64,000 bases of DNA from Chryseobacterium sp. Marseille-Q5410 (GTDB taxonomy: Bacteria > Bacteroidota > Bacteroidia > Flavobacteriales > Weeksellaceae). Of the stretch, positions 14,487-23,707 are shown piece after piece. A program made the translations under genes and the position numbers. The stretch is taken from NCBI GenBank assembly GCA_946892665.1, contig CAMPOT010000001.1, forward strand, positions 1,426,001 to 1,490,000, in the 5' to 3' direction. Within the stretch, counting starts at the first letter, position 1; each line of letters opens with the position of its first letter. The notes under the pieces were generated by a model. It made no database searches, was not told the origin of the DNA, and saw nothing but the letters and a program-made list of their open reading frames with translations.

Positions 14487-15794
14487 TTAGAATGTATATT
14501 TAGTCCAAGTTCCTTGGAAGTCTCCTGTGTTTCTTGGAGTTACATTCCATCTGCCTTCATTAAAGAACGGTTGAGACATGCTCCACAGCTGTGCAGGGTC
14601 AGATACTGAAGTGGTAACTCCTGGTATCGTAACTGCCGCTGTACCTGTAGAAGTTTTCTCAGCCGTTGCCAATGTAAAGCCGTGTGCCTTAACACTGGTA
14701 AATGCCACATGCCCTACGGAAGTTGGGTTTTCCAACAGTATGCCCACAGGGTAGCCTGTAACCACAGCGTCATTCAGGTTCAGCTTACCGTTTCTTCTTA
14801 CATGGATGCCGTTTTCGTATTTAGCCCCGTTAGTAGAAGTTTTAGCCCCAATGATGGTAAGACCGTTGATGGTAGGCTGCGTGAATGGTGCATTAGCAGA
14901 GCCTGCAGCATCGTTATCCAGCTCGATACCGTTGGAATCCGGCTTGCCACCGCTTAAACTGTGGGTAGATTTGTAATCTGCCAAAGCCAATGCATTGGTA
15001 ATAGTACCGGTGTAGCCGTTATCGAAATCGAAACCGTCGTCGTCCTGTGCAAACGCGATGATGTTTTTAGCATTTACAGTTCCTCCGAAGAATTCAAACG
15101 CATCATCAGCACCGTAAGACACCTGGATGTTTTCAAGAACAGTTCCAGAACCTACGCCGCCACAAGTCAAACCATTGATTTCGTTACCGTCCCCAATGAT
15201 TCTACCGGCGTACTCGATGCGCACATACTTCATGGTACCGGAGCTTTCATTGTTAAGAGCGGAAGAAGCAGAACCATAATAATAAGGCTTTTGGTCAGCT
15301 TGGTCAGTAAGCCCCTCGATCACATTCATATCGGTTCCTGTATTTACCTGTGCATTTCCTAAAAGTACCACGCCACCGAAATCACCCGGCTTAGCTGTGG
15401 TAGATACGTTGTTATCCAAAAGGTTGTAGCTGGTAAATACGATAGGCTGAGAAGCAGTACCCACAGCATTAATTTTACCACCTTTAGCGATTACCAATAC
15501 CCCTGTAGCAACTCCTACGGCAGCTGGTTTTGCCTTGATGAAAGTACCAGGCTGAATAGTCAATGTAGCACCATCTTTTACCGCTACGATACCGTCCAAT
15601 TCAATTACACCACTCCAAGTAGTGTTAGAAGTGATGTTTCCACTTACAGTAGTTACAGGAAGCCCTGAAACGTTGTAATCTGCTGCCGATACAGCGTTCA
15701 TTGCAAAATCGGAAGAACCTGTCATCGGTTCGTTCTCGCGGCACGATGTAAGTGCCAGGGCAGCTACGGAAGCTGCAATGAAGATTTTCTTCAT
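14487..15794 (-). CDS. beta-helix surface lipoprotein
   Basis: A 435-residue lipoprotein (AALALTSC, Cys18). From residue 60 onward it shows the repeated strand-turn pattern of a right-handed parallel beta-helix (GATLTIQPGTFIKA, GVLVIAKGGKINAVGTASQP, TVLENIQVSYG, GIELDNDAAG). Such proteins often lie beside TonB-dependent receptors in Flavobacteriia. Here the receptor gene ends 500 bp upstream on the same strand. A role as surface binding partner of the receptor is inferred from position. Confidence 0.72.
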   Translation of the reverse strand: MKKIFIAASVAALALTSCRENEPMTGSSDFAMNAVSAADYNVSGLPVTTVSGNITSNTTWSGVIELDGIVAVKDGATLTIQPGTFIKAKPAAVGVATGVLVIAKGGKINAVGTASQPIVFTSYNLLDNNVSTTAKPGDFGGVVLLGNAQVNTGTDMNVIEGLTDQADQKPYYYGSASSALNNESSGTMKYVRIEYAGRIIGDGNEINGLTCGGVGSGTVLENIQVSYGADDAFEFFGGTVNAKNIIAFAQDDDGFDFDNGYTGTITNALALADYKSTHSLSGGKPDSNGIELDNDAAGSANAPFTQPTINGLTIIGAKTSTNGAKYENGIHVRRNGKLNLNDAVVTGYPVGILLENPTSVGHVAFTSVKAHGFTLATAEKTSTGTAAVTIPGVTTSVSDPAQLWSMSQPFFNEGRWNVTPRNTGDFQGTWTKYTF

Positions 15795-16297
15795 AATATA
15801 AAGTGATTTTTTGCTCCGGGCAGTTTTCGTTTTTTATTGCCCATTGCGGTTTTAATTGTTGGTAAGGCAGTACGCCAATCTGCCTTGCCGCTGTTTGTTT
15901 ACACTAATTCACCTTCCGCTTACAGCCCAAGGGCGCATGCCGCAGCGGCAGGGGTGTAAAAATGTATTACCGGCACTTGACGAGCTATACTGTTATAATT
16001 TTGTTTTGATAAACACAACTCCGAAAGGCGGGTAAAGCATTTTTACTAAAAGATCGTCTGCTCTTTTTTTATTTTTTTATTTCTTTTCTCTATCCACTCT
16101 GTCATCCTGAATACAGACGACAAGTCTGCGAACGAAGTTCAAGAGCGGAATGAAGGATCTTGCGGTGAGTTCCTTCGTTCCTCAGGATGACAGACTTGCG
16201 GCTGAGTTCCTTCGCAAAGCTCCCGGCGGTCGCAATGCTCAGGATGACAGAGTGCGTGGCAATGCGTGCGCAGTTCCCCCTTCAGGGGTTAGAGGGC
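15795..16297. repeat. intergenic region with dispersed repeats
   Basis: About 500 bp with no supported gene. It carries agatcgtctgctctttt (16051-16067), shared with the TA-cassette flanks, and two copies of tcctcaggatgacag / gctcaggatgacag with goodness of match to the 6.2-6.6 kb block. The promoter of the beta-helix lipoprotein should lie at the left side. Confidence 0.6.
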
Positions 16298-19200
16298 TTA
16301 AAACGTATATTCCACGCTTAAACTTATCTGCCGCCCATTCTTAGCCCGGAACGTCAGCTCGTCTGTCCCTGCATCATATTTATCGGTAGCTCCCGGGCTG
16401 AGTTTATAGTATTCTCTTACAGACGCTTTACCCACATTTACATCCGTATTAAGCGTCTGATAGCTCAGCCAGTTGTTGTAAAACTCCATCGGTGTATCGA
16501 GCAGGTTTTTCATATTCAGTTTCCACTGCAGGTTTTTATCTTTCAGCATTTTGAAGGAAATCTGCGCATCGAGGGTTTGATACGGGCGCTGGATTTCTTC
16601 CTGTTTATAGTCGTAGCCTACCTGGACGTACTGGTCGCCTTTGGCGTTGTAGGCGAGGTTCAGCCCGAGGCGCTCGCCTTCGTAACTGAGCCCGAGGTTG
16701 TACGCCCACGGGGTTTGCCCGAACATCGGGCGGTCGGCTTCATAGGTTTTATTGTCTTCTAATACATTTCCGAAACGGCCGATATAGGCGGTAACCTGGG
16801 TCTTATTGAAGGTGACATTGCCGCTTACAAATAGCCGCTCTAAAAACCCCGGGGCAATGAAGCCAAGGCTTTTGCGGGCTTCTGCCTCCACACCCGTAAG
16901 CACGGCTTTCTTAGAGTTGGTAACATTCAGCTCAGCATTGCCTTCCGGTGTGTAGAAAGCGGTACGCTCGATAGGGTCGTTGATGACTTTGTGGTAAACA
17001 CCCAGCGATAGGATTTCACCCAGCGCCGGGAACCACTCGTATTTCAGGTCATAATTGTCTGCAAGGGAAGATTTGATGCCGCCATGGTTCAGAATCAACC
17101 CCGCTACGATAGGGTCATAATATGGAATAGAGGTACGTTCCTGAAACTGCGGGCGGATGGCGACACGGCTGTAAGCAAGGCGAATATTGCTTTTCGTATT
17201 AGGACTGAACGTAAGGTTAGCAGAGGGGAGCAACAGCCATTTTTTATCATCAATCTGCTGATCGCTGAAGCCGTCATCAGAGGCATTCAGTTTTTGGGTT
17301 TCCAGCAGGGAGTAGGTATAGTTTTCTGCCCTGGCGCCCCATACGAAGCGCCATTTATCTATTCTGTGGTCGAGCATCAGGAACGGCGTATGCATCTCAA
17401 TTTTTCCTCTGTAGCGCCCGCCGTAGTAGTTATTCACTGCCCAGCCCACATAGCCATCCTGCCAGTTTTGACTTGAGAACAACTCACTGAAAGAGGTGAA
17501 ATTGTAGGTATAAGCTCTAGGATAAGGATTGGGGCGATTTTCTTTTACTCTTAAGAATGCACGTTGCTGTTTGTTGGTATTCTCGCTAAAAGTTCCGAAA
17601 TACCCCAGCTTGATGCGGTTTTTAAGATTGCCCGCATTTACATCAAACGCTGCATTCGCCCCTACATTATACGACACGGTATTGTTTTCGATGTTTCCTC
17701 GCTGCTGGCGGTTTAGGGCGTTATAAATTTCATAATAGCCCAATATTTCATTTCCACGAATTCCATGATATTTTAAGAACCTTGTGTAGTCTTTGGTTTC
17801 GCTGTCCACAGAACTTCTGGCACTAAACCAGTTGACTTCCACATTACCCAGCTTATGGTTGCCCTCTATTTTGTTCTGCCACAGAGTCTGGAATACAGGG
17901 TAATTATTTTCGTCAATCATCGGCATATTCAATTGAGATACCGCAGTATTTTTTGGTAAATTATGGTTATAATAATATGCATAAGCATTTTGTGCATCGC
18001 CGGGATTACCAGAGCCGGAATACTCGTGCCATCCGGTAACGCGGGTCAGGCTATTATCAAAAGTATGGGTATAAGAGTTTCTGAAAGAGATTCGGTTTTT
18101 ACCGAGCTGCAAGCCGAAGTTCAGCATCCCTGCGAGACGGCTTGAGTATTTGTATTGTACTCCCTGATTTCTAAAATCAAATGTTTGTACAGGTTCATCC
18201 CCGGAACGGAAAATATTATGCAGCCATCCTGAACGGCTGGTGTGCTCAATATCGAGAATGTTTTCCTCATGCCTCATGGTTACAGCACCAGCGAAACCAA
18301 ACTTATTACCGTTGGTGCCGAGGTTAAAGCTTTTCCCTCCTGCAAGCTGGAAGTTGCTGCCCGGGTCGGCAGAAGATTTATAAGTGGTAAAATTGTCCTG
18401 CGTGAAGAGTTTGGACTGTTCGTGGAAGTTCGGAGAATCCCATGTTGTTGTAGCTAAATCTTTAGGATAATTCCTTAATCCGTCGGTATCATAACCCCAG
18501 TAATCGTTTTTCCCACGCTGCTTGGTTAAGAATTCCTTAAAGGTAGAAACGCTGTTAAAGCTCGTCCCCATGCCCACCGTAAGGAAATCTTTATTCGGGA
18601 TGTCCTTGGTTTTTACTTCTACATAACCTCCGGTAAAGTTGGCATTCATATCCGGGGTAGCAGTTTTGCTTACCACCACGCTTTCCACCATGGCCGTCGG
18701 GATGATGTCAAAAGAGAAATTTTGGTTATAAGCATCGGTGCTTGGCAGGTTCACGCCGTCCATGGCAGCGGTGTTCCACCGCTCGCCCATGGAGCGCACC
18801 ACCACGTATTTATTGTCCACCGTGGTAACGCCGGTAACACGCTTCAGCGTGCCGCCCACGTCGCTGTCCGGGGTTTTCGCGATCTGCTCGGCAGAGATCC
18901 CGTCGCTCATCTGCGCCGCCTTCTTCTGCTGCGTAAGCAGGCCCGCCTGGGTGTCGGCTTTTCTGGTCCCGCGGATCACCACTTCTTTTATGGCGGTTTC
19001 GCCTACTTTGGTCCCGGCAGTTTTGGCTGTGGTAAGCACAAAGGAGACGCTGTTGGTTTCATCGGCCTTTACGGCGAGCTGCTCCACGCGCAGGCTGTTG
19101 TAGCCGCTCATGCGCACGGTGAGGGTATAGCTGCCCGCAGGGAGGTCCGCCGCGAAGTCGCCATTGTTATCGGTGGTAAGGGTTTGCGCGCCCACGCTTA

Positions 19201-19594
19201 CCTCGGCCCCGGCCACAGGGTTACCGGCTTCATCTACAATTTTCCCGGCAAGGCGGCCGGAGGTTTGGGCGGGGGTGTTTTTCGCTTCATACTGCAGGGA
19301 AGCCTGGCTGCCCCGGGTACGCACCGCTACGGGAAGCCCGGCAGTGATTTGCCTGAGGCAGCTATCCGGCGGAATATTATTGCAGCTGACCTGCCGGATG
19401 TGCAGCGGCCTAAGCTCTTCTTTAGAATACGTAAGGCCAAAGGTAGTTTTGGTACGGAAATCCTGCAGTGCCTGTACAAGGGACTGACCGGCCGGTGCGC
19501 TGAACGTTACCAGTTGCGGTGCTGCCGCCTGCCCATAAGCAGACAGCGCAAAAAACAATACTGCGGCAGAATAACCGGATCTAAGTGTTTTCAT
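16298..19594 (-). CDS. TonB-dependent receptor with STN signalling domain
   Basis: A 1098-residue outer-membrane receptor. In order: signal peptide (to about 22), STN/secretin-TonB short domain (about 40-95), CarboxypepD_reg-like beta-sandwich (AGKIVDEAGNPVAGAEVSVG, about 113-190), TonB plug (KTPDSDVGGTLKRVTGV onward, about 230-340), then a 22-strand barrel ending in a final aromatic residue (EYTF). The STN domain is the hallmark of transducers that signal through FecR to an ECF sigma factor; both genes follow at 19633 and 20856. Substrate unknown: could be a siderophore, glycan or peptide. GC-rich. Confidence 0.92.
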   Translation of the reverse strand: MKTLRSGYSAAVLFFALSAYGQAAAPQLVTFSAPAGQSLVQALQDFRTKTTFGLTYSKEELRPLHIRQVSCNNIPPDSCLRQITAGLPVAVRTRGSQASLQYEAKNTPAQTSGRLAGKIVDEAGNPVAGAEVSVGAQTLTTDNNGDFAADLPAGSYTLTVRMSGYNSLRVEQLAVKADETNSVSFVLTTAKTAGTKVGETAIKEVVIRGTRKADTQAGLLTQQKKAAQMSDGISAEQIAKTPDSDVGGTLKRVTGVTTVDNKYVVVRSMGERWNTAAMDGVNLPSTDAYNQNFSFDIIPTAMVESVVVSKTATPDMNANFTGGYVEVKTKDIPNKDFLTVGMGTSFNSVSTFKEFLTKQRGKNDYWGYDTDGLRNYPKDLATTTWDSPNFHEQSKLFTQDNFTTYKSSADPGSNFQLAGGKSFNLGTNGNKFGFAGAVTMRHEENILDIEHTSRSGWLHNIFRSGDEPVQTFDFRNQGVQYKYSSRLAGMLNFGLQLGKNRISFRNSYTHTFDNSLTRVTGWHEYSGSGNPGDAQNAYAYYYNHNLPKNTAVSQLNMPMIDENNYPVFQTLWQNKIEGNHKLGNVEVNWFSARSSVDSETKDYTRFLKYHGIRGNEILGYYEIYNALNRQQRGNIENNTVSYNVGANAAFDVNAGNLKNRIKLGYFGTFSENTNKQQRAFLRVKENRPNPYPRAYTYNFTSFSELFSSQNWQDGYVGWAVNNYYGGRYRGKIEMHTPFLMLDHRIDKWRFVWGARAENYTYSLLETQKLNASDDGFSDQQIDDKKWLLLPSANLTFSPNTKSNIRLAYSRVAIRPQFQERTSIPYYDPIVAGLILNHGGIKSSLADNYDLKYEWFPALGEILSLGVYHKVINDPIERTAFYTPEGNAELNVTNSKKAVLTGVEAEARKSLGFIAPGFLERLFVSGNVTFNKTQVTAYIGRFGNVLEDNKTYEADRPMFGQTPWAYNLGLSYEGERLGLNLAYNAKGDQYVQVGYDYKQEEIQRPYQTLDAQISFKMLKDKNLQWKLNMKNLLDTPMEFYNNWLSYQTLNTDVNVGKASVREYYKLSPGATDKYDAGTDELTFRAKNGRQISLSVEYTF

Positions 19595-19632
19595 GTAAAT
19601 TTGTTTAATATTCTTGTATTGGGTTCAGATTT

Positions 19633-20553
19633 TTATTTGAGGATGTAGGCTTTTCCGCCCTGTGTTTCTACCTCGAGGTGTGCAGCAAAGGCTACCATTT
19701 CGATATTTTCTTCCATAGTGCCCTTCAGCTCGGCCGACAGTTTCTTGCCGGCAAGTGCAGCGGGATAGCTGATGGAAATACCATAATGCTCCTGCAGCAC
19801 ACGGATAATCTCGGCAAAGGCTACCTCATTGAAACTAAGCGACTGCATCGCCGTAGCGGGCATCTTCTTCCCCGGTGCAGCTTTTGTGAAGACCACAGCG
19901 GTGCGGGGCGCACCAAAGTTGGCCCACACCTGGTTGGGTTTCAGGTAAGTATCGGGAACACCGGCATATGAAACGGCAACCCTGCCTTCGTACAGGTCAA
20001 CAGATTTCCTGTTGCCCGTCTGCGTAATCTTAAAAACGGTACCCAAAACTTTGGTGCTGAAGTTTTGCGCCTGCACCACGAAAGGGTGCCTTCTGTCTTT
20101 AGCCACCGAAAAAATGGCGTCGCCCTTCAGCGTTACAAGCCTGGTTGCCTGCGGGAAAGACCTCTCTACGGTAAGCTCGGCACCGGGAAACAGCTTTACT
20201 GCTGAACCGTCTTTCAGTTTCACACTGCGGAAGCTGCCTTCCGCTACAAATACCTCCGGCTTTACAAAAGACTGGTACAACCCGAAAATACTGATGAACA
20301 GTACCAATATGGCTGCCGGGATCAATACGGCCTGCCTTGCCAGCGGCATTGTTCTGCTGCTCCGGCTGTTCCGCACGGTATTGTGTATCCTTTCGCGCGA
20401 GGCCTTCATGTGGTCTTCGCTGTAATGCTGCATGGCATCTGCCTCAAGCTTGCGGATAAGCTCTTCTTCCTTCTCAAGGAGCTGCTCCCCGGAGGCCTGG
20501 CGCCTCCATAAATGCATTATAAAATCCCGGATGTGGCTATAGCTGTTTTTCAT
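19633..20553 (-). CDS. FecR-family anti-sigma factor
   Basis: A 306-residue inner-membrane anti-sigma factor, starting at MKNSYSH (20553); an upstream in-frame extension begins in a non-ATG stretch and is not used. The N-terminal cytosolic part is followed by one membrane segment (AVLIPAAILVLFISIFGLY, about 80-100), then the periplasmic FecR domain (FRSVKLKDGSAVKLFPGAEL ... VVQAQNFSTKVLGT) and a C-terminal DUF4974-like domain (FNEVAFAEIIRVLQEHYG). It would hold the ECF sigma factor until the receptor's STN domain signals ligand. It ends 39 bp from the receptor gene: one operon. Confidence 0.9.
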   Translation of the reverse strand: MKNSYSHIRDFIMHLWRRQASGEQLLEKEEELIRKLEADAMQHYSEDHMKASRERIHNTVRNSRSSRTMPLARQAVLIPAAILVLFISIFGLYQSFVKPEVFVAEGSFRSVKLKDGSAVKLFPGAELTVERSFPQATRLVTLKGDAIFSVAKDRRHPFVVQAQNFSTKVLGTVFKITQTGNRKSVDLYEGRVAVSYAGVPDTYLKPNQVWANFGAPRTAVVFTKAAPGKKMPATAMQSLSFNEVAFAEIIRVLQEHYGISISYPAALAGKKLSAELKGTMEENIEMVAFAAHLEVETQGGKAYILK

Positions 20554-20855
20554 AACAATGATTTCTTTTTTAAAGAGTTTTCTGTAAATATTAATTAGAC
20601 TCTGCGGCTTTATTATAAGACGGGCGTTTTGCAGCAAACTCCCCGGAAGGTTTTACCCCAAAATCATGGTGTCGGAGATGGACTGTAAAAATTTAACATT
20701 AGATTAATATTTAAAACCATCTGATAAACAGATTAATAACAAAAATTCCGCCGGTAAGGAAGCATATTTATGAATTAAATATTAATCAAATCACAGCAAA
20801 AGGTTTACAAAAAGTTAAAGAAACTTGGCTATTTTTGCAGGAGAATACTGGATTA
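20554..20855. promoter_or_regulatory. divergent control region of fecR-like and ECF sigma genes
   Basis: About 300 bp between divergent genes. For the sigma gene TATTTTTG at 20830-20837 matches the -7 consensus, leaving an 18-nt leader. A -7 box for the fecR side was not convincingly found; an ECF-dependent promoter would not have one. Confidence 0.6.
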
Positions 20856-21470
20856 ATGACAAACAGCGACCATTCTTTGCTGAAAAGGATAGGAAAAGGA
20901 GACCGTAAAGCCTTTTCTGAGCTGTACATGCGCTATTATGAATCCTTTTATAAAATGGTGTTTGCGCGCCTTCGCGACCAGTATTTTACTGAGGAACTGC
21001 TTCAGACTTTCTGGCTGCGGGTTTATGAAGATCCCGCATTTGTGCATACCGACAGTACGGGCTCTGCAGGAAGGTATATGTTCACCCATCTGCATTACCG
21101 CACCTTGGACAGCTTCAAAAATATGCGCCCGGGCATGGAAATATCCCTGGAAGAAGCCGGAGAAACAGCCTTAGATGTTACCGCATCTGAATATTTCGGG
21201 ATTTTGGAGGACTATCCCGTTGAAACACTTTTTAACATGATAAAAGAGGTGCTTGCCGGTGCCACGGAAACCGAACGCAAAGTTTACCACCTCCGCATAG
21301 CGGAAAATAAAACCGTACAGGAAACCGCACAGGAACTGAACCTTGCCGAAAAAACAGTCCACAACAAACTCAGTACCGTGCTTGGGGAAATACGCCTGAA
21401 ACTCTCACCAAAATACGAATCCGTAAAAGATATGCTTTCGCTGGTAGTGCTTCTGGAATTTCTGGCCTAA
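20856..21470 (+). CDS. ECF-type RNA polymerase sigma factor
   Basis: A 204-residue sigma-70 family protein starting at the ATG at 20856. Region 2 is visible at about residues 12-75 (DRKAFSELYMRYYESFYKMV; LLQTFWLRVYED). Region 4 is at about 140-190 (TETERKVYHLRIAENKTVQE, then LNLAEKTVHNKLS as the recognition helix). It is divergent from the FecR/receptor operon, giving a complete FecI-FecR-FecA-like cell-surface signalling set. It lies on the mobile element, so the set can move as a unit. GC-rich. Confidence 0.9.
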   Translation: MTNSDHSLLKRIGKGDRKAFSELYMRYYESFYKMVFARLRDQYFTEELLQTFWLRVYEDPAFVHTDSTGSAGRYMFTHLHYRTLDSFKNMRPGMEISLEEAGETALDVTASEYFGILEDYPVETLFNMIKEVLAGATETERKVYHLRIAENKTVQETAQELNLAEKTVHNKLSTVLGEIRLKLSPKYESVKDMLSLVVLLEFLA

Positions 21471-21606
21471 GGTGGAGCGGCTGAGTGGTGGAGTGGCTGA
21501 GTGGTTTAGTAGTTTAGTGGTTGAGTGGTTTAGTAGTTTAGTGGTTTAGTAGTTTAGTGGTTGAGTGGTTTAGTAGTTTAGTAGTTTAGTGGATTGGTGA
21601 ATGGGG
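21471..21606. repeat. 8-bp tandem repeat (minisatellite)
   Basis: About 17 head-to-tail copies of an 8-mer, mostly ggtttagt / agtttagt / ggttgagt, beginning on the first base after the sigma factor stop codon. Copies vary at two or three positions. Likely length-variable by slippage. Confidence 0.9.
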
Positions 21607-21728
21607 TGAAATTTGTTGCCCCGGCCTGAAGGGTGGAAATTTTAGCGGCGAGTGCTCTTCCCTTCGACAGGCTCAGGGTAAACTGGCTCAGGGTGACAGT
21701 TTTAAAATTGGACATTTTGTTTTGAAAT
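21607..21728. repeat. dispersed repeats between sigma gene and mobilization genes
   Basis: No gene. Contains ccttcgacaggctcagggt and gctcagggtgacag plus a ccccggcctgaagggtg block, related to repeats in the 6.2-10 kb cargo. It marks the border between GC-rich cargo and AT-rich backbone. Confidence 0.6.
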
Positions 21729-22328
21729 TTATTTACTCTCATATCCCTCCTTAAATCTCAAAAATTTCTCTCCATCTCTCGGATTCTTCTTCATCCATTT
21801 GTTCATCAAATCTGTGTTATATCTTAACTGATTGTAGTCTTCTACTTTGTAAATCGCTTTTCCATCTTTCTTGATTTCATCCAAAATCTCCTGCCGAATT
21901 TCACTTTTGGCGCGGATGCTTTCGGAGTACCATTTGAAGGCAAAATAATTTGTACCAAAAAAAATGATTACGGCTAAAGACAAAATCCCGATACTTCCAG
22001 GAAAAATAAATTGGATGTGTTTTTCAATTTTTTCAAAAAAATTAACCGTGTTTTCCGATAAATCTGCAGGAATGCTTTCAGGAATTGAGGTTTTAAAACC
22101 TATGATAGATTCAAGTTCTGTTCTAACAAGCTGCATCGCTTTCTGCATCATATTGGTCGATCCGATAATCGCATTTTGTGCGGTCTGATAAAAATTTTGT
22201 GCTTCCCGATGAACTGATTCAACTTGTTTCGTGGATTTGATGTTTTCTTCATTCGTTTCAACCACCTTTTTCAGCAGTTCATAAATATCGCTTTGCGGTT
22301 CGTTTGGTGTTGTGTTCTGATTTTCCAT
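21729..22328 (-). CDS. membrane protein of the mobilization operon
   Basis: A 199-residue protein with a polar helical N-terminal half (DIYELLKKVVETNEENIKST; probably coiled coil) and one membrane segment at about 112-132 (GSIGILSLAVIIFFGTNYFAF), followed by a charged tail. It starts 1 bp after the relaxase gene, so it is certainly co-transcribed. Comparable small membrane proteins follow relaxase genes on Bacteroidota mobilizable elements; a role in docking the relaxosome to a host conjugation machine is plausible but unproven. Confidence 0.65.
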   Translation of the reverse strand: MENQNTTPNEPQSDIYELLKKVVETNEENIKSTKQVESVHREAQNFYQTAQNAIIGSTNMMQKAMQLVRTELESIIGFKTSIPESIPADLSENTVNFFEKIEKHIQFIFPGSIGILSLAVIIFFGTNYFAFKWYSESIRAKSEIRQEILDEIKKDGKAIYKVEDYNQLRYNTDLMNKWMKKNPRDGEKFLRFKEGYESK

Positions 22329-22329
22329 T

Positions 22330-23241
22330 TTATCTAAATTTTCGTTTTTTGCGTTTTAATAAGTCGTCGTCGGGAGTGGTGTAAGTTGGTTTTAAAAATT
22401 CTTCGATGGTTTTTCCGATTTCCTTTAATACTGATATTTGCGAAGTTTCAACTTCTTTTTCTTTTTGCATATGATTCATTCTTTCCTGAGTGATTTCGTT
22501 TCTTTGATAGTTCGATTCCAAAATCGATTTGATGTCTGCAATTTTCAGTTTGTTGGTAATTTCTGAAAGTTTGTAGCCGGGTTTATATTGTCGCTCCGTT
22601 TGGTGGTTGATGTCGTCGTAACGCACCATCCGCATTCCCGAAATTCCGTCTTTCACATTTTGAGAGAGCGTCACTCGGTAACCTTTCAGATGCATTTTCA
22701 TTACAAGTTCTTCGAAGTTTTTGGCATATTTTAAAGAAATTGTCAGAGCGTAATACATCTGCTGTTTTTTCTCTTTTCCGATCTCGATGTCGGATTTCAA
22801 GTTCAGTTCTCGACAAACTTCCCGGACGGCTTTTCCAAAGTTTTCTCCGATTTTATGTGCGGTAATCGTGTTCTCCCCAAAAGTGTTCACTCTGTTTACA
22901 ATGAAATGAATGTGTTTTTGCTTCGTAGAAGAATGAATATCCAAACGGATTTGGTTGTCATCCGTAACTCCGACTTTTCTTAAAGCCTTTAATGCCAAAT
23001 CGGTCAGTTCTTCATTCGACAATTTATCGCCGATGGATTTTTCGGGAGCGATATATCCTGTCAATGCCCAATTTTTCACATTTTTATTTCTGTTGGCAAT
23101 GGCTTTCATTTCTTTGAATTGCAGTTCGGGATCATTGCTCAAAAGATTGTTGCTGTAGACCATTTCCGCCGTTCCTTTGTCGTTTCCGTTGTATTCCACA
23201 GCGATTTTTGAAATTCTTCGAGTTGTTGCACTATTATTCAT
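22330..23241 (-). CDS. relaxase / mobilization nuclease (MobA/VirD2-like)
   Basis: A 303-residue protein. The metal-binding motif III HIHFIVNR is at about residues 110-117 (KQKHIHFIVNRV), and an N-terminal Tyr in the first 30 residues (VEYNGND or MVYSNN) is the likely nicking residue. This is the relaxase domain pattern of the MobP/VirD2 superfamily, which nicks oriT and leads the strand into the recipient. Overlaps the upstream MobC-like gene by 8 bp. The C-terminal part is helical and charged. Short but complete for Bacteroidota mobilizable elements. Confidence 0.88.
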   Translation of the reverse strand: MNNSATTRRISKIAVEYNGNDKGTAEMVYSNNLLSNDPELQFKEMKAIANRNKNVKNWALTGYIAPEKSIGDKLSNEELTDLALKALRKVGVTDDNQIRLDIHSSTKQKHIHFIVNRVNTFGENTITAHKIGENFGKAVREVCRELNLKSDIEIGKEKKQQMYYALTISLKYAKNFEELVMKMHLKGYRVTLSQNVKDGISGMRMVRYDDINHQTERQYKPGYKLSEITNKLKIADIKSILESNYQRNEITQERMNHMQKEKEVETSQISVLKEIGKTIEEFLKPTYTTPDDDLLKRKKRKFR

Positions 23242-23707
23242 CTTCTTGAAAATTCTCTTCGTCTCTATCTTTCATTTTGTTGTAGAGATAATCGTAAATC
23301 AGTTTCGTCACCTCTTCAATTTTGCTCAAAACCGCTTTCGTATGGTCCAATTGTGAAAACTCCCGATGACGCAATAAATTTTTGATTCTGATGAAATTAT
23401 TTCCGTATCCGAGTAAAGTTTCATCTTCCTTAAATTCATTAATTCTGAGTTCTTTCTCGGTGATCACCAATCGAAAATATTTTGAAATTGATAGATGATA
23501 TCGTTTTGCTTTTTTTTCAACTTCCTCAAATTCCTTCTGCGTCAATCTCGTCGAAACCACTTTAGTAAATTGGTTGGACATCTTCTTTTTTAAGCCTCCT
23601 TTTCTCCCGATTTCTTTGAAATAATTTTTTCGTTTCTCCTGTGCAATTTTCTTTTCCTGTTCGATGAAAATTTGTTCCACAAATTGCCTTATTTGGTCTT
23701 TTTCCAT
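23234..23707 (-). CDS. MobC-like relaxosome accessory protein
   Basis: A 157-residue, highly basic protein. Residues 50-85 (STRLTQKEFEEVEKKAKRYH) match the ribbon-helix-helix type of Bacteroidota mobilization proteins, and the rest is helical (FIRIKNLLRHREFSQLDHTK). These bind oriT and help the relaxase. It overlaps the relaxase start by 8 bp and is the first gene of the mob operon, with non-coding DNA upstream. Confidence 0.8.
   Translation of the reverse strand: MEKDQIRQFVEQIFIEQEKKIAQEKRKNYFKEIGRKGGLKKKMSNQFTKVVSTRLTQKEFEEVEKKAKRYHLSISKYFRLVITEKELRINEFKEDETLLGYGNNFIRIKNLLRHREFSQLDHTKAVLSKIEEVTKLIYDYLYNKMKDRDEENFQEDE

Noticed and set aside
18722-19648. A long plus-strand ORF (308 codons) opposite the TonB receptor
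   Set aside because: Antisense shadow of the GC-rich receptor gene, whose domains are clear on the minus strand.
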